Source: Rhodovastum atsumiense (GTDB lineage Bacteria > Pseudomonadota > Alphaproteobacteria > Acetobacterales > Acetobacteraceae). From it: a DNA stretch of 37,981 bases. The stretch covers positions 1 through 37,981 of the forward strand of contig JAMFSE010000060.1 in NCBI GenBank assembly GCA_026225115.1, given 5' to 3'. The position numbers and the translations under genes are program-made. Below the pieces are notes generated by a model. It was given only the letters and a program-made list of their open reading frames with translations. It was not told the DNA's origin and did not search any database. Shown piece by piece: positions 25,591 to 34,615 of the stretch (its first letter is position 1; every line of letters begins with the position of its first letter).

Positions 25591-26655
25591 CAACCCAAAC
25601 ACTACCACGCTCTCCAAATTCTCCGAATACGGAAATTGATCAATCGGCGTGGCTGCCAGCAACCCATACCCAGCCTTCTTCAGCGCATAGGCATCCATCG
25701 CCAGCGCCTTCGGGTTACAACTCACGTAAATCACCCGCGGCACCCCGGCGGCCACCAAAAACCGCATCTGATTGGCCGCCCCCGCATAAGGCGGGTCCAG
25801 CACCACCGCTGCACAGCCCTTCAAATCAGCCGCCTGCAACGGCCGGCGCGCCAAATCCCGCAGCTCCAGTTTAATCCGCCCCGCCAGATTACTCCGGCGT
25901 ATGGCAATCTCCAGCGCCGCAACCGCGTCCGCCGACCCCTCATACGCTTCCACCCGCGCCGCTTGCACCAACGCAAAGGTCAGCGTCCCAATCCCGGCGT
26001 AAAGCTCGGCAATCCGCGATTTCGCATTCAGCTTCGGCAGCCCGGCCAGCACCGCCGCAATAATCGCGGCCTCCCCTTGGCCGCTCGCCTGCATGAACGC
26101 CCCCGGCGCCGGCTCAACCGCAACACCCGACAGCGTGATCACCGGCTGATCAAGAATAATGATAGGCTCAGCCTCAGATTTTTCCTTCGCCTGGCTGATC
26201 CGCAGCACCTGATGCGCCCGCGCAAACGCAATGATGTTCCGGCGATCCGCCGTGGTCACCTCGGCATCGGTCCGGATCAGAACATCCGCGCCGCGATCAA
26301 GATAATTGATAATCACCGAGCCGGTTCGCCGAAACGCCTCCAACCTGCGCAGCAACCCCCGCAAATGCGGCAGCAAGGACAGAATGCGCGGATCCACCAG
26401 CACGCATTCCAGCATATCCACCGCCTCGGCACTGCGCGCTTTGTGCAGCCCCAGCGTGATCACGGCGCCATCGCGCACCGCCGCCAGATCAACATGCCGG
26501 CGTGTCCGCAGCGGAATTTCCACTAACGGTGCCACCGCCGGATTCTCATACCCAGCCCGGATCAGCGCCTCCCGCAAGACCCCCGATTTATCGACCGCGG
26601 CGCGATCCTCAAACGCACAACCGCCGCAGATGCCGTAATGCTGGCAATGGCTCAT
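25582..26655 (-). CDS. RlmD/TrmA-class RNA (uracil-5-) methyltransferase
   Basis: A 357-residue SAM-dependent methyltransferase likely to form 5-methyluridine in 23S rRNA. The N-terminus carries the [4Fe-4S] motif CQHYGICGGC (C4, C10, C13) with a likely fourth ligand C84. SAM motif I is ELYAGIGTLTFAL, the DPPY motif is present, the catalytic Cys is C313 in VSCNP, and the final Glu is in FPYSENLESVV. There is no N-terminal TRAM domain, so it is shorter than E. coli RlmD. The frame is open upstream to 26736, but the ATG at 26655 lies 1 base after the upstream gene's stop and starts just before the cluster motif. Its 3' end overlaps the helicase gene on the other strand by 9 bases. Confidence 0.88.
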   Translation of the reverse strand: MSHCQHYGICGGCAFEDRAAVDKSGVLREALIRAGYENPAVAPLVEIPLRTRRHVDLAAVRDGAVITLGLHKARSAEAVDMLECVLVDPRILSLLPHLRGLLRRLEAFRRTGSVIINYLDRGADVLIRTDAEVTTADRRNIIAFARAHQVLRISQAKEKSEAEPIIILDQPVITLSGVAVEPAPGAFMQASGQGEAAIIAAVLAGLPKLNAKSRIAELYAGIGTLTFALVQAARVEAYEGSADAVAALEIAIRRSNLAGRIKLELRDLARRPLQAADLKGCAAVVLDPPYAGAANQMRFLVAAGVPRVIYVSCNPKALAMDAYALKKAGYGLLAATPIDQFPYSENLESVVVFGLLK

Positions 26656-26656
26656 C

Positions 26657-28333
26657 TCAATCCGGCAATTCAATGGGCGCAATCCGATCGAACAAATCCC
26701 CGGGCCCAGGATTTTCCGCAGCACTCTTGCCGCCAAAATGATGCATAATCCCCCAAACCGCGTTCAGCGCGGTCTGCACGGCGCCTTCAGCCCAGGCCGG
26801 AGTCCAGGAGATGTCATCCCCCGCCAAAAAAATCCCTCGTTCCGCAGGCGGCAGCGATTCCTGCATGAACTGGCAATACATCCGCCGATTATACCGGTAA
26901 TGCCCGGGCAGCGCGCCTTTAAACGCCCCTAGGAACCCCGGATCATTTTCCCAGGACACGGTAATCGGATCACCGATGATATGCTTGGCCAGATCAAGAT
27001 CCGGGTAAATCGCCTTCAACGCATTCAGCATCAAATTCACGCGCTGATCCGCGGATAACGGCAGCACCTTCATCGCATCCGACATCCAGGAATAGGACAG
27101 GCAGATAACCCCAGGCCGATCCGCGCCATTATCAAACAAATAGGTCCCCCGCGTCAGCCGGTCCGAAAGCGTGGTGCTCATCCGATACCGGTTGGTTATC
27201 GGATCCCGCTCCCGCCAAAACGGCCGATCCACCATCACGAAGGTTTTCGAAGACTGCATATAACGCGTCCGATCCAGCGCCATCCACAGCTTTTGCGAAA
27301 ACAAATCCTCGCCGGTGGAAATCGACGTCGTCAGCAGCCAGGACTGGCAGGTCGCCAGCACCGCCGGATAAAGCCGCGTATCCCCCCACCGGTCGGTCAC
27401 CGCAATCCGATCGGTCGAGGCCCGCGCCAGCCGCACCACCCCGGGCCGGGGCGCGCCCCCATGCAGCCCATTCAGCGACGTCCCCTTCGGCCAATGCGCG
27501 ATTTGTCCGGGAGCGTCAGCCCACAACCGCCGCGGCAATTGCTCAACGCCGCCCATAATCAGCTGCTGGTCCTCATCAAGCCCGGTCGCAACAACGCGCA
27601 AAATCTCCAGCATCGAGTTGGGAAAATCACTATCCCATCCACCCGTACCAAACCCGACTTGCCCGAAAACCTCCCGATGCCGGAACGAGAGTTTTTGAAA
27701 AGCCGGCGCACTTGCAACAAAATCATAAAACGTGCGCTCATCCCAAAGCGGCACCAGCCGATTCCATATCTGCTTCAAAACCGCCGTATCGCGTTCACGG
27801 ATCGCACGCTGCAGCGCCCCAAAATCAGCCCCGGCCTCCAGTGCCGCGGCCCATGCCTGCTGCACCTCGCGCAGCAACGGCGGCAGATCGTCCGGCGTTT
27901 CGATATAGGAAATCTCGCCCTCCAGATCGATCATCGTGCTGGGCGAGGCCGGGTCAAGCGGATTAGGAAAAGGCGTCCGCTCCAACCCGGTCAAATCGGC
28001 ATAATGATAGAAACTGGTTGAAGATTTTGGAAACCGCATGCCGCCAAGCTCGGCGACGATCCCCTCAGCGCCCTGAAACACCTGGCTTCGCAACCGCCCG
28101 CCAAGCCGGCCCTGCTCATAAACCACCGGCTTCAGCCCAAGCTTCATCAGCTCATAGGCAGCCACAATCCCGGAAAGGCCGCCGCCGATAACGGCAACCT
28201 CCGCGCCATGATTGAGCGCAGGAATACTGCCAAGCCCGGCCTTATGATTCAGCCAGTCATCATAGGCAAAAGGGAAATCGGGCCCGAAGCCCGTAATCGG
28301 TTTTGCCGCCGCAGCGCTCCGGCGTGTACTCAG
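26657..28333 (-). CDS. davB: Flavin amine oxidase, probable L-lysine 2-monooxygenase (CTG start)
   Basis: A flavoenzyme of the tryptophan/lysine 2-monooxygenase group. Read from CTG at 28333 it has 558 residues, near the roughly 560 of Pseudomonas DavB. It opens with [18 protein letters not shown] and the FAD motif [17 protein letters not shown]. Later come [55 protein letters not shown] and the C-terminal [17 protein letters not shown]. The first segment and the [14 protein letters not shown] end match my memory of DavB rather than tryptophan oxygenases. DavB converts lysine to 5-aminovaleramide. No ATG, GTG or TTG lies in frame between the upstream stop at 28384 and the FAD motif; the CTG overlaps the gcdH stop as CTGA. 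The first conventional start (GTG 28165) would remove the FAD motif. Confidence 0.82.
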   Translation of the reverse strand: MSTRRSAAAAKPITGFGPDFPFAYDDWLNHKAGLGSIPALNHGAEVAVIGGGLSGIVAAYELMKLGLKPVVYEQGRLGGRLRSQVFQGAEGIVAELGGMRFPKSSTSFYHYADLTGLERTPFPNPLDPASPSTMIDLEGEISYIETPDDLPPLLREVQQAWAAALEAGADFGALQRAIRERDTAVLKQIWNRLVPLWDERTFYDFVASAPAFQKLSFRHREVFGQVGFGTGGWDSDFPNSMLEILRVVATGLDEDQQLIMGGVEQLPRRLWADAPGQIAHWPKGTSLNGLHGGAPRPGVVRLARASTDRIAVTDRWGDTRLYPAVLATCQSWLLTTSISTGEDLFSQKLWMALDRTRYMQSSKTFVMVDRPFWRERDPITNRYRMSTTLSDRLTRGTYLFDNGADRPGVICLSYSWMSDAMKVLPLSADQRVNLMLNALKAIYPDLDLAKHIIGDPITVSWENDPGFLGAFKGALPGHYRYNRRMYCQFMQESLPPAERGIFLAGDDISWTPAWAEGAVQTALNAVWGIMHHFGGKSAAENPGPGDLFDRIAPIELPD

Positions 28334-29526
28334 AACGCGGAAAGCCCAGTAATGCCCCGTCCCAAAATCAACGCATGCACGTCATGCGCACCTTCATAGG
28401 TATTCACGGTCTCAAGGTTCATCATATGGCGGATCACATGATACTCATCGGCAATCCCATTGCCGCCATGCATATCGCGGGCAAGCCGCGCAATATCCAG
28501 CGCCTTGCCGCAGGAATTGCGTTTACAAAGCGAAATCATCTCCAGCGCCGCCTCGCCTTTGTCCATCAACCGCCCAAGCTGCAAAACAGATTGCAGCCCC
28601 AGCGTAATCTCGGTCAGCATGTCGGCCAGCTTCTTCTGCACCAGCTGCGTATTGGCCAGCGGCCGCCCGAACATTTTTCGGTCCAGCGTATAGCTGCGCG
28701 CTGCCGACAGACAGAATTCCGCCGCCCCCAAAGCGCCCCAGGCAATCCCGTAGCGCGCATTATTAAGGCATGAAAACGGCCCCTTCAGCCCCTTCACCTT
28801 CGGGAGCATATTCTCCGCCGGCACGAACACATCCTGCATCATGATCATGCCGGTAATCGAAGCCCGCAGCGAGAACTTGCCCTCAATCTTCGGCGTCTCC
28901 AGCCCGGCAAACCCGCGTTCCAGAATAAACCCGCGGATATCCCCGGCATCATCCTTCGCCCAGACCACCAGCGTATCGGCAATCGGCGAATTGGTAATCC
29001 AGGTTTTCGCCCCATTCAGCAAAAACCCGCCATCCACCACCTTTGCCCGGCTGCGCATGGAAGCCGGATCAGACCCCGCATCCGGCTCCGTCAGCCCAAA
29101 ACAGCCGACATGCTCGCCGCTCCGCAATTTTGGCAGATATTTATCCTTCTGCGCCTCGGAGCCAAACGCCCAGATCGGATACATCACCAGCGAGGATTGC
29201 ACCGAAAACGCGCTCCGGTAGCCGCTGTCCACCCGCTCGATCTCGCGCGAAATCAGCCCGTAGGAAACATAGGAAATATCCGCGCAGCCATGGCTATCCA
29301 GCGTCGCGCCAAGAAAACCAAGCTCGCCCATTTCAGACAAAATCGCGCGATCATAATGCTCATCGCGAAACGCCATCAGCACCCGCGGCTGCAATTTCTC
29401 CTGCGCATATTGATGCGCGACATCCCTTATTGCCCGCTCGTCTTCCGTCAGCTGGGAATCAAACCGCAGCGCATCGTCCCAGGCAAAGCCAGCGAACTTA
29501 CCCTTAAGACGCGCCGCCTCGCTCAC
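28330..29526 (-). CDS. gcdH: Glutaryl-CoA dehydrogenase
   Basis: A 398-residue acyl-CoA dehydrogenase. The catalytic base E378 lies in [19 protein letters not shown], a sequence pattern typical of glutaryl-CoA dehydrogenase. [16 protein letters not shown] carries the arginine that holds the substrate's free carboxylate. FAD-binding segments [15 protein letters not shown] and [15 protein letters not shown] are normal. The enzyme oxidises and decarboxylates glutaryl-CoA to crotonyl-CoA, the last special step of lysine and tryptophan breakdown. The start is GTG at 29526, overlapping the helicase stop (GTGA). Its own stop overlaps the CTG of the DavB-like gene. Together they mark both ends of the 5-aminovalerate route. 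Confidence 0.92.
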   Translation of the reverse strand: MSEAARLKGKFAGFAWDDALRFDSQLTEDERAIRDVAHQYAQEKLQPRVLMAFRDEHYDRAILSEMGELGFLGATLDSHGCADISYVSYGLISREIERVDSGYRSAFSVQSSLVMYPIWAFGSEAQKDKYLPKLRSGEHVGCFGLTEPDAGSDPASMRSRAKVVDGGFLLNGAKTWITNSPIADTLVVWAKDDAGDIRGFILERGFAGLETPKIEGKFSLRASITGMIMMQDVFVPAENMLPKVKGLKGPFSCLNNARYGIAWGALGAAEFCLSAARSYTLDRKMFGRPLANTQLVQKKLADMLTEITLGLQSVLQLGRLMDKGEAALEMISLCKRNSCGKALDIARLARDMHGGNGIADEYHVIRHMMNLETVNTYEGAHDVHALILGRGITGLSAF

Positions 29527-31331
29527 GCCGCGATTTCGCCGCCGTTGTCTTCATCCGGCAGATCGGCATCGCTATCATTGAAAACCTCCAGAGCTTCCAC
29601 CGCAGCGGGCCGCTTGCGGATCAACATGAAAGCCGGAACATCGGCGCCAAATCCAACCACGCTCGGCCCGTTATCCTGGTTCCGATCCGGGTAGCGATTG
29701 TCGCGGCGCCGATACTCCTCGCGCGCCGGCGCTTCCGCCGATTCATCGCGCCGTTTGTCATTACGCGGCGCACGCGTTGCATCGTCGCGCGGAAAACGTG
29801 TTGCATCGTCGCGAACAGCGCGTGAGGATTCTTCACGTGAAACACGCGAAGTATCTACCTGAACAACCGGCTTAGCATCATCCCGCGGCGCCCGCTCAGC
29901 ATTCCGGCGCGAACCACGCTCACCCGAAGCTTTCGCACGCGCAGGCCTCGGCTCGTCCTCTTTCGGTGCCGCCTCAGTCTTGGCGACTTTGGCCGGTGCC
30001 TTAGCCGCCGGCTTCGAACGCCCCCGGCCACGGCCACGCCGGCCATCATCTTCCGCCCATTCCACCGCATCCAAACCAGGGATCTCGATGCGCGGAATCG
30101 GCGCCGCAACCAGCTTCTCAATCGCCTCCACGGCCAACCGGTCTTCCGGGCAAGCGATGGTAAACGCCTTCCCATCCCGCCCAGCGCGGCCCGTGCGGCC
30201 AATCCGGTGCACATAATCCTCGGCATGATGCGGCACGTCGAAATTGAACACATGGCTCAACCCGCCGATATCGATCCCGCGGGCCGCCACATCCGAGCAC
30301 ACCAGCAGCCGGATCTCATTCGCCTTGAATTTCTCCAGCGTCGAGAACCGGACAGACTGCGCCAGATCGCCATGCAAGGCGCCGGCGTCAAAATTATGCT
30401 TGATCAGCGATTTCAGCAGAATATCCACATCGCGCTTCCGATTGCAGAAGATCAGCGCATTCTGCACATCTTCAGACCGGATCAACCGCCGCAGCGCCTC
30501 GCGCTTGTCATGCTGCGCCACCAGCGCCAGTCCGGCCGTAATGGTCGTCGCAACCGAAGCTGGTTTGGATACCGTGATCTCTTTCGGATTTTGCAAAAAT
30601 GCATCCGCCAGCCGGCGAATTTCCGGCGCCATGGTGGCCGAGAAAAACAGCGTCTGCCGAGTCCGCGGCAGCATCGCCACAATACGCTCGATATCCGGGA
30701 TGAATCCCATATCCAGCATGCGGTCCGCCTCGTCGATCACCAGCACCCGCACATCGGTCAGCAACAATCCGCCACGCTCGAACAGATCGATCAACCGGCC
30801 GGGCGTCGCAATCAAAACATCCACACCCTTGGCGAGCGTCTCCTTCTGATCCGACATGCTCTCGCCGCCAATCAGCAACGCATGATTGAGTTTCAAATAT
30901 TTCCCATAGGCGACGAAATTCTCCGCCACCTGCAACGCAAGTTCCCGCGTCGGCTCCAAAATCAACGACCGCGGCATCCGCGCCCGCGACCGCGAGCCGG
31001 AAAGAATATCCAACAGCGGCAGCGTAAACCCGGCGGTCTTGCCGGTCCCGGTCTGCGCGCAGCCAAGCACGTCGCGGCCCATCAGCACGGTGGGGATCGC
31101 CTGCGCCTGAATCGGCGTCGGCCGCAAATAACCCTTGTCATGCAGCGCCCGCAAAATCGGCTCCGACAACCCAAGCGGCCCGAAACCATCCACATCCTCA
31201 GCCGACTCCAACTCCTCATCGCCTTCGGACGACCCCATCACAGCCGCCTCTTCCGCTTCCGGGAATGCGTCTGTCGGGTCGGAATCGACCTGTGCGGGAA
31301 AAACCGCTTCGTCGTGCTGGCTATCGGACAA
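29523..31331 (-). CDS. DEAD-box RNA helicase (RhlE-like) with long basic tail
   Basis: A 602-residue ATP-dependent RNA helicase. After an acidic N-terminus (1-48) come the Q motif region ([14 protein letters not shown]), AQTGTGKT (92-99), PTRELA, TPGR, DEAD (200-203), SAT (231-233), ARGID and [11 protein letters not shown]. Residues 425-602 are a disordered, Arg/Asp/Ala-rich tail with repeats of the form RDDATR, a likely RNA-binding extension. Such helicases help ribosome assembly and RNA decay, often in the cold. The start appears to be TTG at 31331 with only a weak AGG 8 bases upstream; the next ATG is at residue 32 and would still leave the helicase core intact. It heads a four-gene run with overlapping junctions. 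Confidence 0.92.
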   Translation of the reverse strand: MSDSQHDEAVFPAQVDSDPTDAFPEAEEAAVMGSSEGDEELESAEDVDGFGPLGLSEPILRALHDKGYLRPTPIQAQAIPTVLMGRDVLGCAQTGTGKTAGFTLPLLDILSGSRSRARMPRSLILEPTRELALQVAENFVAYGKYLKLNHALLIGGESMSDQKETLAKGVDVLIATPGRLIDLFERGGLLLTDVRVLVIDEADRMLDMGFIPDIERIVAMLPRTRQTLFFSATMAPEIRRLADAFLQNPKEITVSKPASVATTITAGLALVAQHDKREALRRLIRSEDVQNALIFCNRKRDVDILLKSLIKHNFDAGALHGDLAQSVRFSTLEKFKANEIRLLVCSDVAARGIDIGGLSHVFNFDVPHHAEDYVHRIGRTGRAGRDGKAFTIACPEDRLAVEAIEKLVAAPIPRIEIPGLDAVEWAEDDGRRGRGRGRSKPAAKAPAKVAKTEAAPKEDEPRPARAKASGERGSRRNAERAPRDDAKPVVQVDTSRVSREESSRAVRDDATRFPRDDATRAPRNDKRRDESAEAPAREEYRRRDNRYPDRNQDNGPSVVGFGADVPAFMLIRKRPAAVEALEVFNDSDADLPDEDNGGEIAA

Positions 31332-31358
31332 TCAAAAAACCTATTCGTAAAGGAATAA

Positions 31359-31376
31359 CGCACGCTCAAGCGTGCG
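31359..31376 (-). terminator. Hairpin between cueR and the DEAD-box helicase gene (possible weak terminator)
   Basis: CGCACGC and GCGTGCG form a 7-base perfect stem with a 4-base loop, 28 bases before the helicase start. Read on the minus strand it is followed by TTATTCC, a poor U-tract, so it could end the copA-cueR transcript weakly or be a structured leader of the helicase mRNA. The rest of 31332-31455 has no gene. Confidence 0.4.
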
Positions 31377-31455
31377 GGAGCGCATTTGCGCTTATCGCCC
31401 CTGCCCTATCCGGAAAAACAACGCAAAAGTCAAGAAATGCCAGCCTGCGCGCTGG

Positions 31456-31860
31456 TCAACGCAGCGTATCCAAAGCGTCGAGGATCGGGCAATCCGGCCG
31501 ATTATCCCCATGACAATGCGCCGCCAGATGCCGCAATGTCTCACTCATCGCATGCAAGGCAGCCGCTTTCTCCTCCAAGGCCGCAATATGGCGTAACGCA
31601 ATTGTCTTTACTTCCGCCGAGCTCCGGCTGCGATCCCGCCACAAAGCCAACAGATGCCGTATATCGTCGATCGAAAACCCCAAATCTCGCGCCCGGCGAA
31701 TAAACCCCAGCTCATGCAGATCCCGCGCCGCATAATGCCGGTACCGATTCTCCGTCCGGACCGGCGCCGCAATCAGCCCGATGCTCTCATAATGCCGGAT
31801 CATCTTTGCCGACACACCGGTCGCCATCGACGCCTCATGAATGGTGACGAGATCGTTCAT
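31456..31860 (-). CDS. cueR: CueR-type copper-responsive MerR regulator
   Basis: A 134-residue MerR-family activator. The winged-helix part is at the start (VTIHEASMATGVSAKMIRHYE, split as helix-turn-helix about 5-25). A long dimerisation helix follows, then the metal-binding loop CHGDNRPDC with C116 and C124, eight residues apart as in CueR, which binds Cu(I), Ag(I) or Au(I). The ATG at 31860 overlaps the copA stop as ATGA; a start at 31872 would add four residues and lacks this junction. The regulator is thus co-transcribed with the pump it should control, and probably controls its own level through the promoter upstream of copA. Confidence 0.92.
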   Translation of the reverse strand: MNDLVTIHEASMATGVSAKMIRHYESIGLIAAPVRTENRYRHYAARDLHELGFIRRARDLGFSIDDIRHLLALWRDRSRSSAEVKTIALRHIAALEEKAAALHAMSETLRHLAAHCHGDNRPDCPILDALDTLR

Positions 31861-33929
31861 GCCGGCTTCCAACTGCGCAGCCGCAGCGCATTGGCCAGCA
31901 CCGAGACCGAAGACGCCGCCATCGCCAGCGCCGCCACCATCGGACTCAATATTCCGGAAGCCGCCAACGGAATACCGATTAAATTATACACCATCGCCCA
32001 GAACAGCCCTTGTTTCAGCACCGCCTCACTGCGCCTGCACAACGCCAGCGCATCCGGCACCAGGCCGAGCACCGGCCGCAGCAGCGAAATATCCGCGGTC
32101 TCAATCGCCACATCCGCCGCATTCCCGATCGCAATGCCGATATCGGCTTCGGCCATCGCCGCGGCATCGTTTATGCCATCGCCCACCATCGCCACCACAA
32201 GCCCGGCTTCGCGCTTAGCCTGAATAACTTCGCGTTTCCGCTCCGGCGTGGCGCCTGCCACGACCTCGCCAATCCCAAGCTCCCGGCCAACCGCATTCGC
32301 AGCCAGCGCCCCATCACCGGACAGCAACATCACCGCGCAGCCCATCCTGCGCAACCGCGCCACGGCAACCTTCGCATCCGCCCGTACCCGATCGGCAAAC
32401 GCGAAACCCGCAAGCAGCGTTCCATCGGCATAGCCGAGATAAGAACGCGACGCCTCCTCCGCCGGCGCAATCCCCCCGGCATCGGCAATCAACGCGGCCG
32501 ATCCCAGAATATACCGCACGCCATCCACGCTACCCTCAACCCCACGTCCCGGCAGGCTACGAAGATTTGTCGCATTCCGCGCCCCGTCCAGCCGCAACGC
32601 CGCCGATAACGGATGATTATCCCCCGCAGCCAAAGCCGCAGCTACAGCCAGTATCTCATCGCGCGGCAGATCGCCCAGAACCTCCACGCCCGTCAACATT
32701 GGCGACCCCTCGGTCAGCGTTCCGGTCTTATCGAACACCACCAGATCCAGCCTGACCGCCTGCTCCAACACGCCGGCATTCCGAATCAAGATCCCGCGCG
32801 ACGCTGCAGCCCCCGTACCCGCCAGAATCGCCGCCGGCGTCGCCAACCCCAACGCACAGGGGCAGGCGATCACCAGCACGGAAACCGCATTGATCATCGC
32901 CGCGGCAGCAGGCGCGCCGGCCAGCATCCAACCAACAAAAGTAACCACAGCTATAAAAACCACCACCGGCACGAACACCGCCGAAACCCGGTCCGCCAAC
33001 CGCTGAATCTCCGGCTTCGACCCCTGAGCCGCGTCAATCAACCGCCCCATCCGGTCGAGGAAACTCTCCCCCGGCGCGCTCACCACCCGCAAACGCAACA
33101 CCGCGTCCCGGTTCAACGCCCCCGCCAGAATTTTATCGCCCACCGCCCGCAACACCGGCAGGCTCTCCCCAGTCAGGTGAGATTCATCAACATAACCGGC
33201 GCCGCTGACCACAATCCCATCCACCGGCACAAGCTCGCCGGCGCGCACTTCAAGCACATCGCCAACGGCAACCCGCGCCAGCGCCACATCCCCCGCCGCG
33301 CCATGCGCCAAAGCCGGCCGCAACTTCGCCAACCCCGCGACCGACTTCACCGCCTCACGCTTCGCCCGACCCTCCAGATATTTGCCCAGCCGCACCAGCG
33401 TAATCACCACCGCCGAGCTCTCGAAATAAAGCGGCCCAGACCCCTGAGCAAAATCCACCACCGACAAAAAATACGCAGCCGATGTCCCAAGCGCCACCAG
33501 CAAATCCATATTGCCGGTCCCGGCGCGCAAGGCTTTGAACCCGGCCACATAAAACCGCGCCCCCAGCCAGAACTGCACCGGCGTCGCCAAAACCAACTCC
33601 AGCCAGCCAGGCAGGCGCAAAACCATGCCAATCAACAAAGGCACGGACAGAACCACCGCCGCGGCCAGCTCCACCAGCTCGCGGCGCGACTCCCGCGGCC
33701 GCGCGCCGCGCTCACTCGCCGTATAGCCCGCCCTGCCAACGCCGGAGATCAGCGCCGCCAAATCAGTGCCCACCGCCTCTACATGCGCGGTCTCACTGGC
33801 AAGATTGACGCTCACACGCTGGACGCCCGGCACCCGGTATAAGGATTTCTCAACCCTGGCCGCACAGCTGGCACAGCTCATCCCACCAATGGCGAGCTCA
33901 AAATCCGTAACGGCAACAGCCTGATCCAT
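31857..33929 (-). CDS. copA: Cu(I)-exporting P1B-type ATPase
   Basis: A 690-residue copper pump of the inner membrane. There is one N-terminal heavy-metal-binding domain with GMSCASC (C19, C22). The actuator TGES is at 253-256, and the transmembrane CPC at 356-358. The phosphorylated aspartate is D400 in DKTGT, followed by the HP pair in GDNHPLSA, and GDGIND begins near 583. The membrane residues YN (648-649) and MxxSS (670-674) mark the P1B-1, Cu(I)/Ag(I) group. It forms an operon with cueR. No ribosome-binding site precedes the ATG, and a promoter lies so close upstream that the mRNA may be leaderless. Confidence 0.96.
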   Translation of the reverse strand: MDQAVAVTDFELAIGGMSCASCAARVEKSLYRVPGVQRVSVNLASETAHVEAVGTDLAALISGVGRAGYTASERGARPRESRRELVELAAAVVLSVPLLIGMVLRLPGWLELVLATPVQFWLGARFYVAGFKALRAGTGNMDLLVALGTSAAYFLSVVDFAQGSGPLYFESSAVVITLVRLGKYLEGRAKREAVKSVAGLAKLRPALAHGAAGDVALARVAVGDVLEVRAGELVPVDGIVVSGAGYVDESHLTGESLPVLRAVGDKILAGALNRDAVLRLRVVSAPGESFLDRMGRLIDAAQGSKPEIQRLADRVSAVFVPVVVFIAVVTFVGWMLAGAPAAAAMINAVSVLVIACPCALGLATPAAILAGTGAAASRGILIRNAGVLEQAVRLDLVVFDKTGTLTEGSPMLTGVEVLGDLPRDEILAVAAALAAGDNHPLSAALRLDGARNATNLRSLPGRGVEGSVDGVRYILGSAALIADAGGIAPAEEASRSYLGYADGTLLAGFAFADRVRADAKVAVARLRRMGCAVMLLSGDGALAANAVGRELGIGEVVAGATPERKREVIQAKREAGLVVAMVGDGINDAAAMAEADIGIAIGNAADVAIETADISLLRPVLGLVPDALALCRRSEAVLKQGLFWAMVYNLIGIPLAASGILSPMVAALAMAASSVSVLANALRLRSWKPA

Positions 33930-33934
33930 AAAGC

Positions 33935-33966
33935 AGGATATAAGTATCCCATCATAGGAAGGTCAA
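33935..33966 (-). promoter_or_regulatory. Candidate CueR-controlled promoter of copA
   Basis: On the minus strand TTGACC (33966-33961) is followed after 20 bases by TATCCT (33940-33935), a long spacer as in MerR-type promoters. Inside it ACCTTCC (33963-33957), then 7 bases, then GGATACT give an imperfect copy of the CueR operator (ACCTTCC-N7-GGAAGGT): the first half is perfect, the second matches 4 of 7. The predicted transcription start falls at or within a base or two of the copA ATG (33929). Confidence 0.65.
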
Positions 33967-33974
33967 GATAAGTA

Positions 33975-34085
33975 AGGCAGGTCGCCTTTTTTGAAAAAAG
34001 CGGCGCAAAAACTTTTTGAACCTCGACCTGCGGCGTTGGCGAACTCGCGCCCATGGCCCGCATTCAAAAAAGAAGCGCTTCCTTC
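33975..34085. repeat. Structured intergenic repeat (copy 3)
   Basis: The gap between copA and the DUF3429 gene holds a hairpin rich in T and A (around 33982-34006: GTCGCC, TTTTTTGAAAAAA, GCGGCGC) followed by AAAAACTTTTTG. An 8-base inverted repeat GCAGGTCG (33977-33984)/CGACCTGC (34024-34031) encloses it. Read on the minus strand, the right half gives GAAGCGCTTCTTTTTTGAATG, then GGGCCATGGGC and GCCAACGCC, the core also seen at 10281-10440 and 18171-18250. Confidence 0.65.
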
Positions 34086-34086
34086 C

Positions 34087-34593
34087 CTAACCAACCCGCA
34101 TCCCGGAAAGCACCGCAAACAGCACCACCAGCAGCGTGATCAGCACCACGATCGAAACCGCCCAGCGCAGCGCCAGATAATTGCTGGCAACAATCCCCCG
34201 CCCCTTGCCGATGGTCTCCACCACGATCGTAATAAAAAACCCTGCCAGCAGCAGGAAAATCGACAAGCCCGGTGCGTTGAAATGGATCATGGCCAGCAAA
34301 GCCACCCAGCCGATCAGCGCCGGCACAACACCGAAGCCAAGCAGCTGGCGCTCCGCCCCCAGCACTGCCGGCGTCAGCGGCTCGCCGGTCACGGGATGGG
34401 CCACATCGCGCAAGGCAAACCCCCAATGCACGGCGCCGATGAACGACAACACGACGGCGCCATAGGAAATCAAAACCTCAATCGCGGTTTGCGAGGCCAG
34501 CGGATCAAACAGGATCACCAGGGCAATCAGCAGAAAGGGGATGAGCCCGCTTACACTCAACAGCACGGCAACGGTAAATGGCTGGCGCGGCAT
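34087..34593 (-). CDS. DUF3429 family membrane protein
   Basis: A 168-residue integral membrane protein with five predicted helices. The first is near residues 7-27, and SYGAVVLSFIGAVHWGFAL near 45-65 is characteristic of the DUF3429 family. No function is established for the family; mitochondrial relatives include TMEM69. The frame is open to 34680, but the ATG at 34593 has a near-perfect ribosome-binding site (GGAGG, 6 bases upstream) and starts just before the first helix. It follows the sulfotransferase gene by 22 bases and is probably co-transcribed with it. Confidence 0.82.
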   Translation of the reverse strand: MPRQPFTVAVLLSVSGLIPFLLIALVILFDPLASQTAIEVLISYGAVVLSFIGAVHWGFALRDVAHPVTGEPLTPAVLGAERQLLGFGVVPALIGWVALLAMIHFNAPGLSIFLLLAGFFITIVVETIGKGRGIVASNYLALRWAVSIVVLITLLVVLFAVLSGMRVG

Positions 34594-34615
34594 GTATTTC
34601 CTCCATTGTCGCCGG

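Noticed and set aside
26657-28165. The flavin amine oxidase as an N-terminally truncated pseudogene starting at GTG 28165
   Set aside because: The missing FAD motif and a conserved N-terminus are present directly upstream in the same open frame, so only the start codon is unusual.
31857-33929. The CopA-like ATPase as a Zn/Cd exporter
   Set aside because: The YN and MxxSS membrane residues and the partner CueR with C116/C124 point to monovalent copper or silver.
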